A stretch of 64,000 nt of DNA from Streptomyces ambofaciens ATCC 23877 (lineage in GTDB: Bacteria; Actinomycetota; Actinomycetes; Streptomycetales; Streptomycetaceae). This document shows positions 1-7,396 of the stretch, piece after piece. Both the position numbers and the translations under genes were made by a program. The DNA is taken from contig NZ_CP012382.1 of NCBI RefSeq assembly GCF_001267885.1, positions 7,179,001 through 7,243,000 of the forward strand, written 5' to 3'. The notes under the pieces are model-generated. The model saw only the letters and a list, made by a program, of their open reading frames with translations, was not told the origin of the DNA and did no database searches. Each line of letters begins with the position of its first letter. Within the stretch, counting starts at the first letter, position 1.

Positions 1-2
1 CC

Positions 3-710
3 TGCACCACCGCCGGACTGGCCCCGCGCCGGGACGCGATCGGCGCCGAACTCATCGCGCTCGCCGCCCGGCACGGCCTGGTCAACCACGAGGTGCTCGG
101 CCGTCTGATCCGCCTCCAGGCCCGCTCCGCCCTCGCCGACTTCACCTCCGCGGACGAGCACGCCGCCGCCGCGGACCACCTGGCCGAACGGCATGAACGG
201 CCGCTCGTGGGCGTCTTCACCGAGGGGTACCGGGCCCTGCGCCGGGCAGCCGACGGCAGCCCGTACGAGAGCGCGGAGGCCGCCTACCGGTCCGCCGCCG
301 CGCGGCTCGACGGCGCCGGGATGCCGGGTCTGGCATGCGGCCTGCCGCCCCTCGCGCTGCTCGGCCTGCGACTGGCCCACGGCAGGCCGGCGGACGTGGA
401 CCCGCTCGCGGACTGGGGACCGTACCGGCCCTGGGCCGCGCCCTTCGCCCTCCTGGACGAGGGGCGTGACGCCGAGGCCCGGGCCGCTCTGGACGCCCTC
501 GCGGAGCCACCTCCCGACCTCCTCTACGAGGCGCTGTGCTGTGCCGAGGCCGCGCTCGCCCTCCGGCTCGATGATCGCCCGGCCCTGGAGCGGACGTACC
601 GGCGGCTGCTGCCCGCCTCCGGTCAACTCGCCGGCGCCGGCAGCGGGTTGCTCACCTTCGGGCCGGTCGACGGATGGCTCGCCGAGATCCGCGCGGCACT
701 CGGCCCGTGA
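3..710 (+). CDS. SARP/BTAD-type large transcriptional regulator, C-terminal fragment
   Basis: An open frame enters from the left edge and ends at a TGA at 708-710, so only the last ~235 codons are present and the start lies outside the window. The visible part is an Ala/Leu/Arg-rich helical array of repeated small-residue helix pairs (for example ALADFTSADEHAAAADHLAE), which looks like the TPR tail of large actinobacterial SARP or LuxR/NB-ARC regulators. No DNA-binding or ATPase domain can be seen because those would be N-terminal. The gene is inferred to be a regulator from the tail alone. It could equally be the tail of another TPR-rich signalling ATPase. Confidence 0.6.
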   Translation, partial: CTTAGLAPRRDAIGAELIALAARHGLVNHEVLGRLIRLQARSALADFTSADEHAAAADHLAERHERPLVGVFTEGYRALRRAADGSPYESAEAAYRSAAARLDGAGMPGLACGLPPLALLGLRLAHGRPADVDPLADWGPYRPWAAPFALLDEGRDAEARAALDALAEPPPDLLYEALCCAEAALALRLDDRPALERTYRRLLPASGQLAGAGSGLLTFGPVDGWLAEIRAALGP

Positions 711-827
711 CCGCACCACCGGGGGCCGCGCCCGCTCGCGAAGTCCGGCCGGGCGGACCGGCGAGGGACCGCGGCGCCGGAGGCCGGTCCGGCGGTTGTC
801 CCCGCGCGTGCCGGGTACCCGCCGGGC

Positions 828-1262
828 ATGGAGTGGCAGCAGGTGCAGGAGGGGCCGTCCGCGGTGTACGTGGTGGTGCTCGACCCCGGCGAGGACGCCG
901 TCGCCGAGCTCACCGCCTTCGCCCGGGACCGGTCTCTCGGGGCGTCCCAGGTGACCGCCGTGGGCGCCTTCTCGGAGGCCGTGGTCGGCTGGTTCGACCG
1001 GGAGACCAGGGACTACCGGCGCATTCCCGTCGAGGAGCAGTGCGAGGTGCTGTCGCTGCTCGGGGACATCGCCGTCGGCGACGACGGGCCCACCCCGCAC
1101 CTGCACGCCGTACTGGGCCTGTCCGACGGCTCCACCCGCGGTGGCCACCTGCTGTCCGGCCGGGTCTGGCCGACGCTGGAGGTCGTCGTACGGGACAGCC
1201 CCGCCGAACTGGCCAAGACCCACCGCCCCGACATCGGCCTGGCCCTGATCGACCTCGGCTGA
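828..1262 (+). CDS. PPC/DUF296-domain DNA-binding protein
   Basis: This 144-residue protein is a single PPC (plants and prokaryotes conserved, DUF296) domain. The family signature is clear in the second half: a PHLHAVLGLSDGSTRGGHL stretch at about residues 86-104, followed by GRVWPTLEVVV. In this family the paired histidines sit at a trimer interface and the fold resembles AT-hook partner domains of plants. The bacterial proteins are stand-alone, and their ligand is not established. ATG at 828 follows a CG-rich leader without a strong ribosome-binding site. The gene lies alone between the regulator fragment and the sigma factor on the same strand. Confidence 0.85.
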   Translation: MEWQQVQEGPSAVYVVVLDPGEDAVAELTAFARDRSLGASQVTAVGAFSEAVVGWFDRETRDYRRIPVEEQCEVLSLLGDIAVGDDGPTPHLHAVLGLSDGSTRGGHLLSGRVWPTLEVVVRDSPAELAKTHRPDIGLALIDLG

Positions 1263-1370
1263 GCCGGCCGCCGCGGAGCGGTGCACGGCCAGGAAGCGGA
1301 CCGCGGGGCCCGTACGAAAGCCGGGCCGACACCCTCGTCGGACGCGGCACGAGGGGACGGAGGAAGCGAC

Positions 1371-2387
1371 ATGGCTCCCCAGGCAGGAACCCGCGGCACC
1401 GGCACGGAGGACCGCCGAGCCGCCACCCGCACCGCACGGCTGCGCAGCCGGATCCCCGAACCCGACGAGGAGCCCGACCTGCTCGGCCAGTACCTGGCCC
1501 AGATCGGCGCCACCGCGCTGCTGACCGCCGAGGACGAGGTGACACTGGCCCGCCGCATCGAGGCCGGAGTCCGGGCCATGGAGGAACTGGAGGCGGCCGA
1601 CACCGGCGAACCGGCCCCGACACCCGCGCGCCGCCGCGCGCTGGAGGAGACCGTCCGCGACGGTCGGGCGGCCAAGGACCACATGGTGCGGGCCAATCTG
1701 CGGCTGGTGGTCTCGATGGCCAAACGCCACGCCCACCGGGGACTGCCCCTGCTGGACGTCATCCAGGAGGGCAACCTCGGCCTCATCCGCGCCGTGGAGA
1801 AGTTCGACCACACCAAGGGCTTCAAGTTCTCCACCTACGCGACCTGGTGGATCCGGCAGGCCATCGAGCGGGGCCTGGCGACCCACGCGCGTACCGTGCG
1901 CCTTCCGGTGCACGTCGTCGAGCAGTTGCAGAAGCTGGCCAAGGTCGAGCGCAAGCTGCGCGGCCGGCTGGACCGTGAGCCGACCGCGGACGAGGTGGCG
2001 GCCGAGAGCGGCATCGACGGCGACAAGGTCGTCTGGCTGCGCCGGGTGGGACGGGACGCGGTCAGCCTGGACACTCCCGTCGACGAGGCAGGAGAGACCG
2101 TCGTCGGCGACCTCATCCCGGACACGGAGGTACTCCAGGCCCCCGAGGTCGCCGAGTTCCAGGCGCTGGCGGCGGAACTGCGGGAGGCCGTCGGCACCCT
2201 CGCTCCCCGCGAGGCCATGATCCTCAGCCTCCGCTACGGCCTGCACGACGGCCGCCCGCGCACCCTGCACCAGGTCGCCCAGCACGTGGGACTGACCCGG
2301 GAACGAGTCCGCCAACTGGAGAAGGCCTCGCTCGACCACCTGCGCGCCCCCGAGACCCGCGACCGGCTGCTGGACTGGGCGGGCTGA
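1371..2387 (+). CDS. RNA polymerase sigma factor, group 2 (Hrd/RpoD-like)
   Basis: This 338-residue primary-like sigma factor would direct RNA polymerase to housekeeping-type promoters. Region 1.2 is recognisable (DLLGQYLAQIG...LARRIEAG, residues ~37-65). Region 2 follows, with the RPOD signature NLRLVVSMAKRHAHRG and the -10-reading FSTYATWWIRQAIERGLA segment. Regions 3 and 4 follow, and the region 4.2 helix-turn-helix is HQVAQHVGLTRERVRQLEKA. The start is placed at ATG 1371, preceded by GGAGGA, rather than the upstream in-frame GTG at 1281. Its size and the lack of a long acidic region 1.1 place it with the alternative Hrd sigma factors of Streptomyces rather than the essential HrdB. TerC follows after ~100 bp and could be co-transcribed. 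Confidence 0.9.
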   Translation: MAPQAGTRGTGTEDRRAATRTARLRSRIPEPDEEPDLLGQYLAQIGATALLTAEDEVTLARRIEAGVRAMEELEAADTGEPAPTPARRRALEETVRDGRAAKDHMVRANLRLVVSMAKRHAHRGLPLLDVIQEGNLGLIRAVEKFDHTKGFKFSTYATWWIRQAIERGLATHARTVRLPVHVVEQLQKLAKVERKLRGRLDREPTADEVAAESGIDGDKVVWLRRVGRDAVSLDTPVDEAGETVVGDLIPDTEVLQAPEVAEFQALAAELREAVGTLAPREAMILSLRYGLHDGRPRTLHQVAQHVGLTRERVRQLEKASLDHLRAPETRDRLLDWAG

Positions 2388-2483
2388 TCCGGCGACACGG
2401 GGCCGCGCCGGGTTGCCCGCGCCGCTCACCGGAAACACCCTGACCAAGAACCCGTACGCGGTCCCCCAGTGTCAGGAGCCCCG

Positions 2484-3491
2484 GTGAACGTTTCCCCCAC
2501 GGTCTGGCTGCTGACCGTCGCGGGCCTGTGCGTCCTCGTCGCCGCCGACTTCTTCATCGGCCGCAAGCCGCACGACGTGTCGATCAGGGAGGCCGGCATC
2601 TGGACGGCCGTCTGGGTGGTTCTGGCAGCCCTGTTCGGCGTGGGGCTGCTCGTGTTCGGCGGGGGCGGACCGGGCGGCGAGTTCTTCGCCGGTTACATCA
2701 CCGAGAAGTCGCTGAGCGTCGACAACCTCTTCGTCTTCGTCCTGATCATGGCGAAGTTCGCGGTGCCCTCCCAGTACCAGCAGCGCGTGCTGATGGTCGG
2801 CGTCCTGGTGGCCCTGGTCCTGCGCGCCGGCTTCATCGCGGCCGGCGCGGCGATCATCTCCGCCTTCTCCTGGGTGTTCTACGTCTTCGGCGCCTTCCTG
2901 ATCTGGACGGCCTGGAAGCTCATCCAGGACGCGCGCAAGGGAGGGCACGACGAGGAGTACGAGGAGAACAAGCTGCTGAAGTCGATCGAGCGCCGTTTCG
3001 GCGTCGCCGACCGGTACCACGGCACCAAGCTGTGGATCGAGGAGAACGGCCGGCGGGTGATGACCCCGATGCTGGTCGTGATGCTGGCGATCGGCATGAC
3101 CGACGTCCTGTTCGCCCTGGACTCCATCCCCGCCATCTACGGCCTGACCCAGGACCCGTACATCGTGTTCACGGCCAACGCGTTCGCCCTGATGGGCCTG
3201 CGCCAGCTGTACTTCCTCATCGGCGGCCTGCTGAAGAGGCTCGTGCACCTCTCGTACGGTCTGTCGGTCATCCTGGGCTTCATCGGCGTGAAGCTGGTGC
3301 TGCACGCCCTGCACGAGTCCGGGGTCCACGTCCCCGAGATCGGCATCCCCTTCTCGCTCGGCTTCATCGTGCTCGTCCTCGCGGTCACCACGGCGACGAG
3401 CCTGTGGGCCGCGAGGAAGCAGGAGCGGGAGCAGGAGGACAGGCAGGAGGAGAGGCAGGAGCAGGGGCAGCCGCGGGGACCGGGCGTCTGA
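2484..3491 (+). CDS. TerC/Alx family integral membrane protein
   Basis: This 335-residue TerC-family protein has about eight or nine hydrophobic segments. Family features include the acidic intramembrane motif in EKSLSVDNLFVF near residue ~75 and a second acidic segment in MTDVLFALDSIPA near residue ~210. In this family the paired Asp residues are associated with metal (Mn2+ or other divalent) export, and the older name refers to tellurium resistance. The Glu/Gln/Arg-rich tail is cytoplasmic. GTG at 2484 is preferred to the GTG at 2469 because AGGAG lies five bases upstream. The stop is only 7 bp from the end of the convergent secreted-protein gene, with no clear hairpin between them. Confidence 0.9.
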   Translation: MNVSPTVWLLTVAGLCVLVAADFFIGRKPHDVSIREAGIWTAVWVVLAALFGVGLLVFGGGGPGGEFFAGYITEKSLSVDNLFVFVLIMAKFAVPSQYQQRVLMVGVLVALVLRAGFIAAGAAIISAFSWVFYVFGAFLIWTAWKLIQDARKGGHDEEYEENKLLKSIERRFGVADRYHGTKLWIEENGRRVMTPMLVVMLAIGMTDVLFALDSIPAIYGLTQDPYIVFTANAFALMGLRQLYFLIGGLLKRLVHLSYGLSVILGFIGVKLVLHALHESGVHVPEIGIPFSLGFIVLVLAVTTATSLWAARKQEREQEDRQEERQEQGQPRGPGV

Positions 3492-3498
3492 CGCCGGC

Positions 3499-3846
3499 CT
3501 ACTGGATGGTCCAGCCCACGCTGCCGACGCCCGAGCTGTAGATCGCGCAGACGCCGGAGGACTCGTTGTACTGTCCCGGCGCCAGGGTCACCCACTGGCC
3601 CGACACGTCCGGAGCCCAGCCGCAGACGATCTCGGCGCGGAAGGTGACGGTGCGGTCGGTGTTGTTCTTGCAGCCGGCGATGCCGTGGTCCGGATTGTTG
3701 TTGTGCACCCAGCCGTCGCAGTCCACGCCGGCCGCCGCCGCGGACGGGGCGGCCTGCGCCGGGACGGCGGAACCCGCCACCGTGAGCGCCAGGGCCGAGA
3801 CCGTGGCGGCCAGCCCGGCGGCGACGACGTTCTTCCTGCGGTTCAT
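3499..3846 (-). CDS. small secreted protein, function unknown
   Basis: The product is 115 residues with a clear Sec signal peptide: MNRRKN, a hydrophobic Ala/Leu core, and a signal-peptidase-I-type AQA|AP site near residue 33. The mature part (~80 residues) has four cysteines (in VDCDG, AGCKN, IVCGW and GVCAI) likely forming two disulfides. Its CDGWVHNNNPDHGIAGC and GWAPDVSGQWVTLAPGQ segments suggest a small extracellular beta-rich fold. ATG at 3846 has GGGGG about seven bases upstream; a start at 3858 is possible. I do not recognise the family. Confidence 0.75.
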   Translation of the reverse strand: MNRRKNVVAAGLAATVSALALTVAGSAVPAQAAPSAAAAGVDCDGWVHNNNPDHGIAGCKNNTDRTVTFRAEIVCGWAPDVSGQWVTLAPGQYNESSGVCAIYSSGVGSVGWTIQ

Positions 3847-3964
3847 GTGTACCCCCATGAGGTCGCGCGTTCTTCGCTTGCGGGACCAGTCAAGGAGAAG
3901 ACGGCTTCCGCCGGTACCTCGCACATGTGAGGGTCCGACGGCGCTCGTCCCCGGTACACACCGC

Positions 3965-3994
3965 GGGACCGGGGCTCGGCGGAGCCCCGGTCCC
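3965..3994 (-). terminator. strong intrinsic hairpin after the FMN reductase
   Basis: A perfect 13-bp stem (GGGACCGGGGCTC pairing with GAGCCCCGGTCCC) closes a GGCG tetraloop. It begins 21 bp beyond the stop of the leftward reductase gene. There is no T-tract, which is common for Streptomyces terminators. Confidence 0.85.
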
Positions 3995-4014
3995 GTACGG
4001 CGTCGTGGCGCGGG

Positions 4015-4578
4015 TCAGGCGGCGATGGCCTCGTCGGCGTGGCCGTGCAGCCGGGCGACGACCTCGGTCAGCTGGGCGGCGACCTCGGCGTCGTCGGCCG
4101 GGTGGACCTCGGCGAAGCGGGTCACCGAACCGGGGATGGACAGCTTGATGTCCTCGATCACCTTGCCGCCGGCGATGCCCACGGCCTTGCGGGTGTCGTC
4201 CTGCGCCCACACGCCGCCGTACTGGCCGAAGGCGGTACCGACCACGGCGGCGGGCTTGCCGGCGAAGGCGCCCGCGCCGAACGGGCGGGACAGCCAGTCG
4301 ATGGCGTTCTTCAGGACGGCCGGGATGGTGCCGTTGTACTCCGGCGAGAAGAGCAGGAAGGCGTCGGAGGCCTGGGCGGCCTCGCGCAGCTTCACGGCGG
4401 CGGCCGGGACGCTGCCCTCGACGTCGATGTCCTCGTTGTAGAAGGGGATGTCGGCCAGCCCCTCGAACAGCTGCACCTCGGCACCCTCCGGGGCGAACCG
4501 GGCGGCCGCCTCGGCGAGCTGGCGGTTGTGCGAACCGGCGCGAAGGCTGCCGACGAGCGCAAGGATGCGGACAGACAT
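4015..4578 (-). CDS. NAD(P)H-dependent FMN reductase
   Basis: This 187-residue flavodoxin-fold protein belongs to the NADPH-dependent FMN reductase family (SsuE/ChrR/azoreductase-like). The flavin-phosphate loop GSLRAGSHNRQLA lies at residues ~11-23. The characteristic FSPEYNGTIPAVLKNAIDWLSR segment follows near residue 77, and then GTAFGQYGG. Such enzymes reduce FMN, quinones or chromate with NAD(P)H in the cytoplasm. ATG at 4578 has GGGAG seven bases upstream; the GTG at 4590 is less likely. It is transcribed away from a TetR gene, and two matching palindromes lie between them, so it is probably the direct target of that repressor. Confidence 0.88.
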   Translation of the reverse strand: MSVRILALVGSLRAGSHNRQLAEAAARFAPEGAEVQLFEGLADIPFYNEDIDVEGSVPAAAVKLREAAQASDAFLLFSPEYNGTIPAVLKNAIDWLSRPFGAGAFAGKPAAVVGTAFGQYGGVWAQDDTRKAVGIAGGKVIEDIKLSIPGSVTRFAEVHPADDAEVAAQLTEVVARLHGHADEAIAA

Positions 4579-4643
4579 GAGTACTCCCACTGATGACGCG
4601 GACGCTGGGGGACAGACGCCGCTGAAACACTGCCGTTACGATC

Positions 4644-4692
4644 CGGACCGGGGTCCGTTTAATGTCTAACATCCTAACCGGACCGCGGTCCA
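4644..4692. promoter_or_regulatory. paired TetR-type operators in divergent promoter region
   Basis: Two copies of one palindrome lie in the 126-bp or so between the divergent reductase and TetR genes. They are CGGACC-GG-GGTCCG at 4644-4657 and CGGACC-GC-GGTCCA at 4679-4692, with dyad centres exactly 35 bp apart. The segment between them is locally AT-rich (TTTAATGTCTAACATCCTAA), as expected for promoter elements. Direct inspection shows the palindromes. Their assignment to the adjacent TetR protein is inference from position. Confidence 0.75.
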
Positions 4693-4722
4693 GTTTTCTT
4701 CCCGATGCTTTACGCTGGCGAC

Positions 4723-5391
4723 ATGCCAGCCGCCCTGCCGCCCTTCCAGGAGCCCGAGAAGACCGCCGGTCCGCCCGAGCTGTTGCAGCTCGGGCCGTGG
4801 ACCGAGGAGGACGAGCCCTGCCTGCGCGCCGACGCCGCCCGCAACCGGGCCCGGCTGCTGGAGGCCGCAGCCCGGCTGGTCGCCGAGCACGGCGCGGCCG
4901 GTCTGACGATGGAGGCGGTCGCCGCGGCGGCCTCGGTCGGCAAGGGCACGGTGTTCCGCCGCTTCGGCGACCGCACCGGTCTGCTCATGGCGCTGCTGGA
5001 CCACTCCGAGAAGAAGTTCCAGGCCGCGCTCCTCGGCGGGCCCGCGCCGCTGGGGCCCGGAGCCCCTCCCGTCGAGCGGCTCCGCGCCTTCGGCCTCGCG
5101 ACACTGCGCCGCTGCGTCGACGAGCTCGAACTGCAGCTGGCCGCAGAGCCCAGCGCCGAACGCCGCTACACCTCCGCACCGCGCCGCTTCCTGCGCGGGC
5201 ACGTGGCCCTGCTGCTGCGACAGGCGGTCCCCGACGCGGACAGCGAGCTCCTCTCGCACACCCTGCTGGCGTACCTCGACCCCGCTCTGGTCCACCACCT
5301 CACCGAGCAGTGCGGGGTGCCTCCGGCGCGGCTGGAGGCAGGCTGGCTGGACCTGGTCGCGCGCGTGACCCGCACGGCACCCCCGGGCTGA
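4723..5391 (+). CDS. TetR/AcrR family transcriptional repressor
   Basis: This protein of about 222 residues has an N-terminal TetR helix-turn-helix at residues ~35-85 (RNRARLLEAAARLVAEHG...MEAVAAAASVGKGTVFRRFGDRTGLL). A C-terminal all-helical ligand and dimerisation domain contains a short Pro/Gly linker (PAPLGPGAPP). The N-terminal ~30 residues before the HTH are an unusual Pro/Glu-rich extension. Neither ATG 4705 nor ATG 4723 has a convincing ribosome-binding site, so the exact start is uncertain. The gene is divergent from the FMN reductase, and the twin palindromes between them suggest autoregulation and repression of the reductase. Confidence 0.9.
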   Translation: MPAALPPFQEPEKTAGPPELLQLGPWTEEDEPCLRADAARNRARLLEAAARLVAEHGAAGLTMEAVAAAASVGKGTVFRRFGDRTGLLMALLDHSEKKFQAALLGGPAPLGPGAPPVERLRAFGLATLRRCVDELELQLAAEPSAERRYTSAPRRFLRGHVALLLRQAVPDADSELLSHTLLAYLDPALVHHLTEQCGVPPARLEAGWLDLVARVTRTAPPG

Positions 5392-5418
5392 GCCCGCGAC
5401 CACTGCGGTCCTGTTTTG

Positions 5419-5726
5419 GCGGGCCACTACGTCTTCGGGTGGGGCGCTGTGCCCCTTCGGACGGGCCACCACGTCATCGGGTGGGGCGCTGTGCCCCTTC
5501 GGACGGGGCCACGACGTCCTGTCGGGCGGATCACTGTGCCCCGCCGGGTGGGTCGCTGTGCCCCGTCGGGCCGGACGCCCCGCCCAGCAGGGCGGGTCAC
5601 GCGTCCCGCCGGGTGGGTCGCTGTGCTCCGTAGGGCGGGCCACCGCGTCCCGCCGGGCGGTTCGCTGTGTCCTGTTGGGCGGATCGTTGTGTCCCGCCGG
5701 GCGGATCACCGCGTCCGCCGGGCGGT
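5419..5726. repeat. degenerate ~22-bp tandem repeat array
   Basis: The 400-bp gap between the TetR and LacI genes holds about 14 head-to-tail copies of a degenerate unit of roughly 21-22 bp, consensus near GGGYGGRTCRCTGTGYCCCGCC. The first two 42-bp double units (from 5421 and 5463) are nearly identical. The CTGTG core or its variant recurs at 5447, 5489, 5534, 5556, 5621, 5665 and 5687, at multiples of ~21-22 bp. There are no unique spacers. I see no gene in this stretch, although all six frames are partly open because of the periodic GC-rich sequence. Confidence 0.8.
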
Positions 5727-5819
5727 ATCGCCACCCCCACCGCGTGGGCCGCCGTCCGTCCGGAATGCGTCGCCCCGCGCGCCGCCCGGCTCTCGGCCTC
5801 TGCCAAGATGCCGTACGTC

Positions 5820-6854
5820 ATGGTGCAGATACCGAAACCCCCCGCCGACGAGCCCCTGGCACCGCGCTCCGTCCCCACAAGTGCCGATGTGGCCCGCCTG
5901 GCCGGCGTCTCGCGCGCGACCGTCTCCTACGTCCTCAACAACGCCGACGCCGTCCGCATCAGTGAACCCACCCGCCGCCGTGTCCGCGAGGCCGCCAGGG
6001 AGCTCGGATACGTCCCGCACGCAGCGGCCCGCTCGCTGCGCGCCGGGCGCAGCCGTACGGTCCTGATGCCCGCGCCGTCCTTCCCCGCCGGACCGCTCTA
6101 CAGCCGCTTCCTCAGTGAACTCCAGTGGGCCCTCGGCCGCCTGGACTACACCGTCGTGCAGTACGGCACCGCGGGTGCGCACGGCGACGAGGCCGCCCGG
6201 GCCTGGGCCGAACTGCGCCCGGTCGCGGTCCTCGTACCGGGCTCCGGCCTGGGCCCGCAGGGAGTGGAGATCCTCAAGCGCTCGGGCGCCCGGGCGGTCT
6301 TCACCCTCGGCCCGGAGGCCGTCGAGGGGGCGCACGCCCTGCTCATGGACCACGAGATCGTCGGTCACCGCGCGGCCCGGCACCTCTACGGCCGGGGCCG
6401 GCGGGGGATCGGTGTGGTCGTCCCCGCGGAGGACGGCCTGGGGATCTTCTCGACGCCGCGTCTGGAGGGTGTCCGTCGCGCCGTTCGCGGTACAGACGCC
6501 ACCGTCACCGAGCTGCCGCTCGCCTACGACGAGCGGGACGCGGCCCGGGTGGCCGCCCGCTGGGGATCGCTCGGTCTGGACGCCGTGTTCGCGTACAACG
6601 ACGAGTACGCGATGCTGCTGATGCGCGCCCTGCAGGACGCGGGGACCGACGTCCCCGGCGACACCGCAGTGATCGGCGCCGACGATCTGATGCTGGGACG
6701 GCTGCTGAGGCCCCGGCTGAGCACCGTCCACCTGGAACTGCCCTCCGGCCGCGACCTGGCCGCACTGGTCGACCGCGCGGTGAACGATCCCGGGGCCGCG
6801 CCCGAGCGGCACGAGGTGCTGGGCGCGGCGGTAGTGCACCGCGAGTCGACCTGA
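5820..6854 (+). CDS. LacI family transcriptional regulator
   Basis: This is a 344-residue LacI/GalR-type regulator. The helix-turn-helix with its hinge is at residues ~20-70 (SADVARLAGVSRATVSYVLNNADAVRISEPTRRRV, then AARELGYVPHAAARSLRAG). A periplasmic-binding-like effector domain follows, ending in the typical DTAVIGADDLMLGRLLRPRLSTV segment. Starts at ATG 5820 and ATG 5808 are both possible; neither has a good ribosome-binding site. There is no adjacent sugar transporter or hydrolase, so the effector cannot be guessed. It converges on the thioredoxin gene with a 25-bp gap. Confidence 0.9.
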   Translation: MVQIPKPPADEPLAPRSVPTSADVARLAGVSRATVSYVLNNADAVRISEPTRRRVREAARELGYVPHAAARSLRAGRSRTVLMPAPSFPAGPLYSRFLSELQWALGRLDYTVVQYGTAGAHGDEAARAWAELRPVAVLVPGSGLGPQGVEILKRSGARAVFTLGPEAVEGAHALLMDHEIVGHRAARHLYGRGRRGIGVVVPAEDGLGIFSTPRLEGVRRAVRGTDATVTELPLAYDERDAARVAARWGSLGLDAVFAYNDEYAMLLMRALQDAGTDVPGDTAVIGADDLMLGRLLRPRLSTVHLELPSGRDLAALVDRAVNDPGAAPERHEVLGAAVVHREST

Positions 6855-6879
6855 CCGGCGACGGGTCCGCGGGGTCCGT

Positions 6880-7278
6880 CTACCGGCCGTCCTGCCCGGC
6901 CTGGCCCTCGGCCTGCGCCTGCTGGTCGGCGACCGCCTTGCGGACCTCGTCCATGTCGAGCTTCCGGGCCTGACCGATGACGTCCGTCAGCGCCTCCTCC
7001 GGCAGGGCGCCCGGCTGCGCGAAGACGGCCACCTGGTCCCGGACGATCATCAGCGTCGGGATCGACTGGATGCCGAAGGCCTGTGCCAGCTCGGGCTGCG
7101 CCTCGGTGTCCACCTTGCCGAACACCAGGTCGGGGTTGGCCTCGGCCGCCTTCTCGTAGACCGGGGCGAACTGACGGCACGGACCGCACCACGACGCCCA
7201 GAAGTCGATCAGGACGAACTCGTTGTCCGTGACCGTCTGGTCGAAGTTCTCCTTGGTGAGCTCCACGGTGCTGCTCAT
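6880..7278 (-). CDS. trxA: thioredoxin (SigR-controlled)
   Basis: This 132-residue thioredoxin has the redox-active WCGPC motif (Cys31, Cys34), the cis-proline segment SIPTLMIV and a normal thioredoxin fold length (~105). A short polar Gln/Ala-rich tail (AVADQQAQAEGQAGQDGR) extends it. It reduces protein disulfides in the cytoplasm using thioredoxin reductase, which is not encoded here. ATG at 7278 follows AGGAAGAGGG, which rules out the longer upstream open frame. A perfect SigR-type promoter lies ~45-70 bp upstream, so induction by thiol-oxidative stress is expected. Confidence 0.95.
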   Translation of the reverse strand: MSSTVELTKENFDQTVTDNEFVLIDFWASWCGPCRQFAPVYEKAAEANPDLVFGKVDTEAQPELAQAFGIQSIPTLMIVRDQVAVFAQPGALPEEALTDVIGQARKLDMDEVRKAVADQQAQAEGQAGQDGR

Positions 7279-7320
7279 GGTGTGACCCTCTTCCTGGGTT
7301 CGGGGCAAAGCCGTCGGCAC

Positions 7321-7346
7321 AACACTGCCGACCTGGTGGGTATTCC
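7321..7346 (-). promoter_or_regulatory. SigR-type promoter (GGAAT-N18-GTT) for thioredoxin
   Basis: On the minus strand GGAAT (7346-7342) is followed by exactly 18 bases and then GTT (7323-7321). This matches the consensus of the thiol-oxidative-stress sigma factor SigR of Streptomyces. The -10 element lies 43 bp upstream of the thioredoxin start codon. Confidence 0.85.
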
Positions 7347-7396
7347 GCGCACGTACCCATGTGGCCACGTCGCACACCACCCACCAGACTGGCCCC

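Noticed and set aside
5419..5726. CRISPR-like array
   Set aside because: Units are contiguous and degenerate at ~22 bp with no unique spacers, and there are no cas genes.
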